The notes beneath the pieces are model-generated. The model had not been told where the DNA came from, searched no databases, and saw only the letters and a program-made list of their open reading frames with translations. The position numbers were made by a program, and so were the translations under genes. Of a stretch of DNA of 64,000 nucleotides, positions 59,805 to 64,000 are shown piece after piece. Origin of the DNA: Fasciola hepatica (taxonomy: Eukaryota > Platyhelminthes > Trematoda > Plagiorchiida > Fasciolidae). Positions within the stretch are counted from its first letter, which is position 1; each line of letters begins with the position of its first letter. Location: positions 1,240,001-1,304,000 of the forward strand of contig CANUEZ040000207.1 in the NCBI GenBank assembly GCA_948099385.1, in the 5' to 3' direction.

Positions 59805-62800
59805 TTAATTCTCCGAGCATTCACAAGTTCGTATTTGTTTCCGCTTTGCACGTCGAGCCTTTTCCTCTGCTGTTTCCGGAGGTATTGTACTTGTCTCAAC
59901 GGATGCGATTGATGTGTCAAGTTTCCTGACTCCTTCACATACGGCAGGACCTGCCTTCTTATATGGATGAATGGTTCTCACGTTACCGCTGAAATGAATA
60001 GGAAAAGTCACATTTTGAATGGTTTTACTGAAGAACCTGTGCATCGTGTAGTAGATAAAAATCACTTGTTTCTTATTCAGGAGCAAAAACATATCCCATT
60101 TGTTTTCTCGACTGTAAGTGCTCTGATTCATCACGTGGTCGAAGAGCCACAAATTTGTATCCAGTGGTCAGATATCGCTCACACTGACTAACCAGTTCTG
60201 CATGCACTGATTCCACCCATACAATCAACCAGATAAGTGAGGTGATGAGCATGGGATTTCCAAAGCGTATTGAGAAGAGACCAAATATTTGGTAACACAC
60301 ATGGTCAAAACAAAGCCAAAGCGCGCCCATCTAACCGAATGATTACTGGCACGGGAAAAACTCCCTGTCTTTCAGTTTGCAATGACGAACCCGTTCACAA
60401 TGTTTGGTGCTATCACTCGAGATTACTTGGATTTTCGTTTGTAATGGATACAGTTTTTGGTCAAATTAGGAAACTACGTAAACTCTTTCCCCAAGTCACA
60501 TGGTTCTCTTCAAACTCATTCTGCTCACTCGTTCATTGATGGACTGGATCATCGTCATTTCGAGGTAATGAATGATCCATTGGGAATGTTTACATTGGAT
60601 AGATGATGGCCCTGTATATTCACGTTGTTCATAACGGCAGTATGTGAATTACGGCCAGAGAGCAAAAAACAATTTGAAATGATCCACGTTCAATCAATCA
60701 TGACTTTTTCGTTGAAATCTAATTGTGATATGATGGCACTCACTTTGGCCCGTAATTACAAGTGACAGTCACTCGCCATGGAAACCTCACAGATTTTTTA
60801 CACATTGCCGATCCACATCCAATGTGTGTCGTTCTAGCCGAAACAATCTGAGATATAATAGATCAAAGGGAATACCAGCTGTGAATCCATTTATTTTCCA
60901 AATGGAATTCAAAGAGTGTTTGATTATTTCCTCGAAAACTGGAATGATGAACAGTGCGATGGTACAGCTTCTGTTGGGTTGGATATTTGTGTGGAACAGG
61001 TCAGATTCAGCACATTTATCGAGCAAAGAGAGGTGAGTCTGATTAGTTCAGATGTTGACAGTCAACTGGTATAAACTACCAGCTCATTCTGCCCACTTGC
61101 ACTAATACCGGTTTTCACGAGCACCTATACGATGGGAACAATGAAAATTCACAATATTCTGATTCAAATATATCATTTTATCTACTTATTGTCCACCTCA
61201 TACTGGGACTTGTTCACTGTCTGTTCGTCTTTCTGCTGTCTGTTCGCTATATGTTTTCTATCTCTCGACATGTTCGAGTGTCCATCTATTTAGCTTTAGA
61301 CTGTTTTGTCTGAGTGTGATTGTACCTCGGAGTTTTATGATATCGTGTGCATCTGTGACACTCCCTTAGATTTCTCTTCTCTGTTTCAGTGAGTGTCTGC
61401 GTGTCTGTCTACCTTTTTGTCGGTGGTCCGTTTCTCGGTGTATTTCCTCCTATTCTAGAGCAATAGCTCTGTAGGTGGAAGGTCGCCGGTTTGAATCCAG
61501 TTCGAGGTGTGGACATATGTGAGTGAGAAATGAAAACGGATTTCCTACCAACTATGATTTCCAAATCGCCTCTCAACAAAAGTAATCAGATTGATGACGA
61601 TAAGTGACCATCTTGATCAATCCAATGGTCGATATTAAGGACAATAAACATAAGAAAAGACAATACCTGTGGGTTCATCATTGATTTTACACAAAACCGT
61701 TTGCCGAACGTTCGCTGTCAGAAGTAGTCAAAAATGTGCAGATCCAGGTAATTAGACTCTACAATGATATTTGACAAGTGTTCAACTCACCTGAGTGTAG
61801 TGGCCACATTCTACTCCGGGATCACACTTCATTGTATCAAACGTGTAATTCATATGTTCGACGAACCATGCGTTGAATGAACTTGAAAATAGTAATAACA
61901 AGTTGGACACGGTGAGTTTGTTACAAGAAACAGAGGGGAATGTTGTGTGCGATGGAAATGTTTGACCTGACACTCGAGTTTGATGGAAAGTATTGAGAAT
62001 ACAAACATAGAGTTCAAAATCCCATTGAGCATTGGAAGCGTTTGGTCACATTCTCACCTTTCGTACGAATGATCGGCTGCCCAATTTTGCCCAACATATT
62101 TCCACTTCGGATGTTTTCTATCACTCGGCTTATCATGATTGATTGTGCAATTATTTGCCCATCGTTGCGCCTGTTCCGCCAATTGCTGATCATACACCTT
62201 TAAGAACAGAAAGATGAGTTCGCAGTGTGAATTCGGTCATCACCGTAAGATTAATGGGAGGGATTATAAGAAGGAAGAATTTCTCAATTTTCGCACACCA
62301 CCTGACTGGGTACATATTGTGTTTTGCGTCCGATTTCATTAAGATGATTTGGAAACAGAAGACCCTATCGCGTTTCGCAGTAAACATTATCCCCGAAATC
62401 ACGACGTGCGTGATGGATCTCAATAATGAGTTCAATCAATCAAGAAATAACGAGAACGACAAAACCAATAAAGCTTCTCGAGCCCTGTGATCAAACATGC
62501 ACCATTGGTCGGCAATGTAATTGACAACTAACGACGAGATAATCAGACAATCTGGAAATCATCCTGCTCTCTCAATGAACAACGGCCAATTTGAAATAAG
62601 GATTGCCACACACATGCCCATATAACCCCAGAAACACTAAAATAACAGATGTTAAACAATCTTAGGCATGAATTTCAAGTCATAACTAGTCTGTACTCAG
62701 GTCTAGGGAACAATGAGAACAATCAAAAGAAATCTACGAAGGAAGAACAGAGAGGGAACTTTGAATAAGTGTAAAATTTGTGGGTGACAAGTCACAAGGT

Positions 62801-63803
62801 CACAAGTCACACGGCTGTTTGTGTTATTCGGAGAGTTCAGGGCTCTGGTTAAGATAGATACATTTCCGAGAAGAGACCGAATGTTATTGTTGACCAATAG
62901 GGGAACTGTCATCTATGGCCTTGTGCGACTAACAGCATCTGGCAACCGGCTCGTTGGCGCTTCCTAGTCCAACGTGGTCTCCGTCAGCTTTCTTAAAAAC
63001 GAGTAGGGGATAGTGAAATGGAACATACTGTCTCCTATCCGAATGAATGATTCATTCAATTAGCGGATTCCGTGTGACTTTTTCATTTCAAGAATAATTC
63101 CAGTGACATGGACTAGGTTCACAACAAAATGTAGCGGCGACAATTATTGAGCGCGCTTTCAAACAGTTGTCTTTTGTATGGCAAGACGAGTTGTAGTAAT
63201 ATGTTTGGCCCACCTATTAAGCAAACAGTTCACAAAAGCCAAGGAGATACTCACGACAAACGGGTTTCCCAACTGGCTTACTCAACAGTGTTTACCATAC
63301 TTCTTGTGCAACTATTACTTATACTATCAAACCAGCTTGCTCGTTCCAGAGAAGAACAGGCCCCCGGTTCAACGTTACACGTGATTGCACCAGCTACAAA
63401 ACAACACAACTGAACAAGTGAACACAAGCTCGTGCTTCCTAATGGGATTGTCATCAAAATCAGACGATCAAAAGCCAGAATGATTTTAAACTAAACATCG
63501 CTGGTGAGTAGAAGACTCGAAGTACAAACGGTAGCGAGATCGAATGAGCAAACATCACTTCTGCTGTGGAACAAATTGACAGACCAATTGTGGAAGGCTC
63601 TCGGATGCCGGTTGTCCAGGTACGAGACATTCTGACATTCTTCGTCTAGCTTCATTGTGCCATGATATCATTTGTGTGTTCAAAGTGTCGTCTTCGTGTG
63701 GCCAGCGAGAGCCTTCTCCAGTGACGAGGCTAAGTTTGAGGATCAAAATAGAGGAGAAAATTATATGAATCCCTTGTATCCAAATTTGCCGCATTTTGAT
63801 CAT
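59805..63803 (-). CDS. VAL-B: complete SCP/TAPS (CAP-domain) secreted protein, five exons
   Basis: Minus-strand exons: 63,803-63,585; 62,197-62,058; 61,881-61,791; 60,847-60,744; 59,988-59,805 (219, 140, 91, 104 and 184 bp), joining to 245 codons plus TAA. Residues 1-29 form a signal peptide (core IIFSSILILKLSLVTG; a second ATG at codon 4 is possible). HNEARRRM is at 49-56, YDQQLAEQAQRWANNC at 75-90, VGQN at 108-111, W125 and E128, CGHYTQ at 145-150, HIGCG at 158-162, CNYGPNGN at 180-187, and a basic Cys-ending tail after 202. Sequons lie at 89-91 and 131-133. It keeps His147 and Glu128 of the CAP cavity, has Gln for Glu in G-E-N, and has Ser153 where Trp is usual. The exon 1 donor is GTCTGT, weaker than GTATGT in VAL-A. 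Likely secreted and extracellular; the ligand is unknown. Confidence 0.85.
61456..61503 (+). repeat. tRNA-like fragment (tRNA-derived repeat?)
   Basis: Reads AGAGCAATAGCTCTGTAGG, then AAGGTCGCCGGTTTGAATCC. The second part is a close B-box/T-arm sequence (GGTTTGAATCC at 61,488-61,498) and the first resembles the D-arm end and anticodon loop with TGTAGG as in tRNA-Tyr. The acceptor stem and A box are missing, so this is not a functional tRNA; a tRNA-derived SINE remnant fits better. Present in both arms. Confidence 0.4.
61791..61881 (-). CDS. VAL-B exon 3
   Basis: 91 bp from TTTTCAAG| to ACTCAG|GTGAGT. Encodes SFNAWFVEHMNYTFDTMKC and CGHYTQ. The outer edge of palindrome 2 lies inside it: about 25-30 bases nearest the donor are shared with VAL-A, the rest is not. 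Confidence 0.88.
62058..62197 (-). CDS. VAL-B exon 2
   Basis: 140 bp from TTCTTAAAG| to GAAAG|GTGAGA. Encodes VYDQQLAEQAQRWANNC and KYVGQNWAADHSYE. Same length and phases as exon 2 of VAL-C/D, although the protein sequence is only moderately similar. Confidence 0.87.
62210..63580. other. VAL-B intron 1
   Basis: Between exons 1 and 2. The part near exon 1 matches VAL-A intron 1. The open frames at 62,227-62,490 and 63,147-63,413 (plus) have no support and lie antisense to the intron. Confidence 0.5.
63585..63803 (-). CDS. VAL-B exon 1 (signal peptide and CAP helix 1)
   Basis: The ATG at 63,803 (alternative at 63,794) opens 73 codons to TTG|GTCTGT. The frame is open upstream to a GTG at 63,839, which is not used as a start in eukaryotes. 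WHNEARRRMSECLVPGQPAS marks the first CAP helix. Confidence 0.8.
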
Positions 63804-63844
63804 GCTCCACAGATTAAGCCAAACGCAAACGCCCAGCACCGTTC

Positions 63845-63852
63845 TCTATATA
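63845..63852 (-). promoter_or_regulatory. candidate TATA box of VAL-B
   Basis: TATATAGA on the minus strand, 42-49 bases before the ATG. This is closer than in VAL-C/D and would leave a very short 5' leader. The aligned VAL-A promoter reads TAATATAAGG, so the box is changed there. Confidence 0.4.
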
Positions 63853-64000
63853 CTACCTGGTTCCATCCCTTTCTCGCTCCGTGTGTGTGTGTGAAGGAAG
63901 TATCGACATTTAGGTCATTGATCAGTGTGTATGGCTACTTTGTAGTGCATTTCTCTTTCGTGTGGAGGAAACCTGAACTTATGTTGTGACCAGTTAGTGA

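Larger units (their letters stand above)
58297..61815 (-). repeat. palindrome 2, right arm (~3.5 kb)
   Basis: Reverse complement of 54,521-58,000. Contains VAL-B exons 5 and 4, the end of exon 3, and the tRNA-like fragment. Confidence 0.93.
61816..64000 (-). repeat. diverged outer part of the inverted VAL duplication, right
   Basis: Inverted, clearly mutated counterpart of 52,720-54,520, reaching the window end. It includes VAL-B exons 1 and 2 and the promoter region. A longer duplication may continue beyond the window. Confidence 0.85.

Noticed and set aside
1..64000. CRISPR arrays, bacterial operons, ribosome binding sites, rRNA
   Set aside because: None seen. Introns, retroelement types and gene density mark this as animal nuclear DNA, so prokaryotic feature types do not apply.

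Overview
This is eukaryotic DNA, almost certainly from a parasitic flatworm and most likely a digenean fluke. The genes have short exons split by canonical GT-AG introns. Four copies of a secreted SCP/TAPS (CAP-domain, 'venom allergen-like', VAL) gene can be assembled by eye. The rest is gene-poor and littered with broken retroelements: RTE-type non-LTR, Ty3/gypsy LTR and a Penelope-like reverse transcriptase. The assignment to flukes is inference from this mix; the species cannot be named from the sequence.

The main structure is two very large inverted repeats, each built on VAL genes. Palindrome 1 has near-identical ~7.0 kb arms (about 20,575-27,600 and 29,422-36,448; mirrored coordinates sum to 57,023) around a ~1.8 kb spacer. 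Each arm holds VAL exons 1-3 and a broken RTE element in intron 1. The two genes start near the centre and run outward, head to head: VAL-D on the minus strand and VAL-C on the plus strand. VAL-D continues outside the palindrome into exon 4 at 19,177-19,074. No matching exon was found beyond the right arm, so VAL-C looks 3'-truncated. The spacer holds a third partial RTE copy.

Palindrome 2 has ~3.5 kb near-identical arms (about 54,521-58,000 and 58,297-61,815; sum 116,336) around a ~0.3 kb TAG-rich spacer. It sits inside a longer, visibly older inverted duplication (about 52,720 to the window end). Here the genes converge, tail to tail. VAL-B on the minus strand is complete, with five exons and 245 predicted residues. 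VAL-A on the plus strand looks like a pseudogene: both ATGs of its signal-peptide exon are gone, exon 2 is degenerate, and the palindrome edge cuts through exon 3.

Layout: 1-2.9 kb, nothing recognised; 3.0-6.1 kb, Penelope-like and RTE fragments; 6.1-16.8 kb, mostly blank with a few unassigned open frames; 16.8-19.0 kb, RTE fragments and an interspersed repeat; 19.1-36.5 kb, VAL-D/VAL-C and palindrome 1; 36.7-46.1 kb, blank with microsatellites; 46.1-48.1 kb, broken Ty3/gypsy gag-pol (plus); 49.9-50.7 kb, Ty3/gypsy integrase fragment (minus); 51-52.7 kb, unassigned; 52.7-64 kb, VAL-A/VAL-B and palindrome 2.

VAL exons 2, 3 and 4 keep exact lengths of 140, 91 and 104 bp with identical splice phases in both palindromes. 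This is strong evidence that these are real genes of one family although the two pairs have diverged widely in sequence. The central biological question is whether arm-to-arm gene conversion maintains the two palindromes or whether part of the symmetry is an assembly artefact.
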